From: Bacteroidota bacterium
GTDB taxonomy: Bacteria > Bacteroidota > Ignavibacteria > SZUA-365
Assembly: GCA_018224345.1 (NCBI GenBank)
Contig: JAGTUW010000033.1
Coordinates: 1-36,752 of the forward strand
Length of the DNA stretch: 36,752 nt
Direction: 5' to 3'
Part shown: piece by piece, positions 36,346 through 36,752 of the stretch
Layout of the letters: every line of letters begins with the position of its first letter
Numbering within the stretch: position 1 is the stretch's first letter
The notes under the pieces: generated by a model
Told to the model about the DNA's origin: nothing
The model's database searches: none
Seen by the model: the letters and a program-made list of their open reading frames with translations, nothing else
Made by a program: the position numbers and the translations under genes

Positions 36346-36752
36346 TGCGCATTGCATATTTCGATACTGTTTCAGGTATCAGTGGCGATATGACGCTCGC
36401 CGCCTGCGTGTCCGCCGGCGTTCCCTTCGACACTCTCGAGCGCGAACTCCGTAAACTCCCCCTCGATGGCTACCGGTTGACCATGCGCACGGTCACGAGA
36501 TCGATGATCAGTGCCGTCAAAATCGATGTGATACTTGATTCACAGCAGGCAGAGCGCAAGCAGCACACAAAAGATCCGCATATCCCGGATGTCGGTGAGC
36601 AGGACGAACATACACACACGCACAAAGGGCACACGCACGAGGGGCACACGCACGAGGGGCACACGCACGAGGGGCACACGCACGAGGGGCACACGCACGA
36701 GGGGCACACGCACGAGGGGCACACGCACGAGGGGCACACGCACGAGGGGCAC
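36345..36752 (+). CDS. larC: LarC (nickel pincer cofactor biosynthesis, DUF111), N-terminal part; runs off the window
   Basis: Own translation from ATG 36345 (overlapping pyrF TGA): MRIAYFDTVSGISGDMTLAACVSAGVPFDTLERELRKLPLDGYRLTMRTVTRSMISAVKIDVILDSQQAERKQHTKDPHIPDVGEQDEHTHTHKGHTHEGHTHE...; not in the ORF track because no stop lies in the window. Confidence 0.88.
   Translation, partial: MRIAYFDTVSGISGDMTLAACVSAGVPFDTLERELRKLPLDGYRLTMRTVTRSMISAVKIDVILDSQQAERKQHTKDPHIPDVGEQDEHTHTHKGHTHEGHTHEGHTHEGHTHEGHTHEGHTHEGHTHEGHTHEGH
36627..36752. repeat. Perfect 15-bp tandem repeat GGGCACACGCACGAG (8 full copies plus partial, truncated), encoding (GHTHE)n within larC
   Basis: Units at 36627, 36642, 36657, 36672, 36687, 36702, 36717, 36732 and partial at 36747. 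Confidence 0.97.

Noticed and set aside
36470-36752. Minus-strand Cys-rich ORFs (CVCPSCVCPS / VPLVRVPLVR repeats)
   Set aside because: Reverse-frame readings of the larC GHTHE tandem repeat; no start/SD or family support.
1-36752. Prophage, transposon, toxin-antitoxin, restriction or other defence island
   Set aside because: I found no transposase, integrase, phage structural, RM, retron or nuclease-type defence genes in the supported ORFs; the gene content is core metabolism, repair and membrane functions.

Overview
The window reads as a conserved, mostly housekeeping chromosomal segment of a Bacteroidota/Chlorobi-type bacterium. That lineage call is inferred from a type IX secretion (T9SS-like) C-terminal sorting domain and the gene content. 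I see no rRNA, tRNA, CRISPR array, phage or transposase. Main genes, left to right: a secreted jelly-roll/(alpha/alpha)-barrel-like protein (-), purine nucleoside phosphorylase (-), thymidine kinase (-), TPR-PAS hybrid histidine kinase (+), Tat-exported DUF362 protein (+), NapH/NapG-like polyferredoxin fusion (+), APC permease fused to EIIA/TrkA_C-like domains (+), MscS (+), Fe/Mn-SOD (+), outer-membrane 'phenol MetA'-like protein (-), PHP phosphoesterase (+), purF (+), a large T9SS-type subtilase (+), pgsA (+), ftsY (+), a small conserved-looking TM protein (+), mutL (+), icmF (+), FkbM methyltransferase (+), a TIM-barrel glycosidase-like membrane protein (-), mfd (-), DUF971 protein (-), pyrF (+) and a truncated larC (+). 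The most interesting items are: the Tat-DUF362 + NapH-NapG fusion redox pair; a perfect 15-bp repeat encoding (GHTHE)n in larC; a 5.4-copy 21-bp array in the tdk/histidine kinase divergent promoter region; an inverted CACGAA-rich intergenic element near 15 kb; two G8 tracts in the secreted subtilase; and a small PRYYD-motif membrane protein between ftsY and mutL. All domain calls come from reading sequence motifs; no database search was run.
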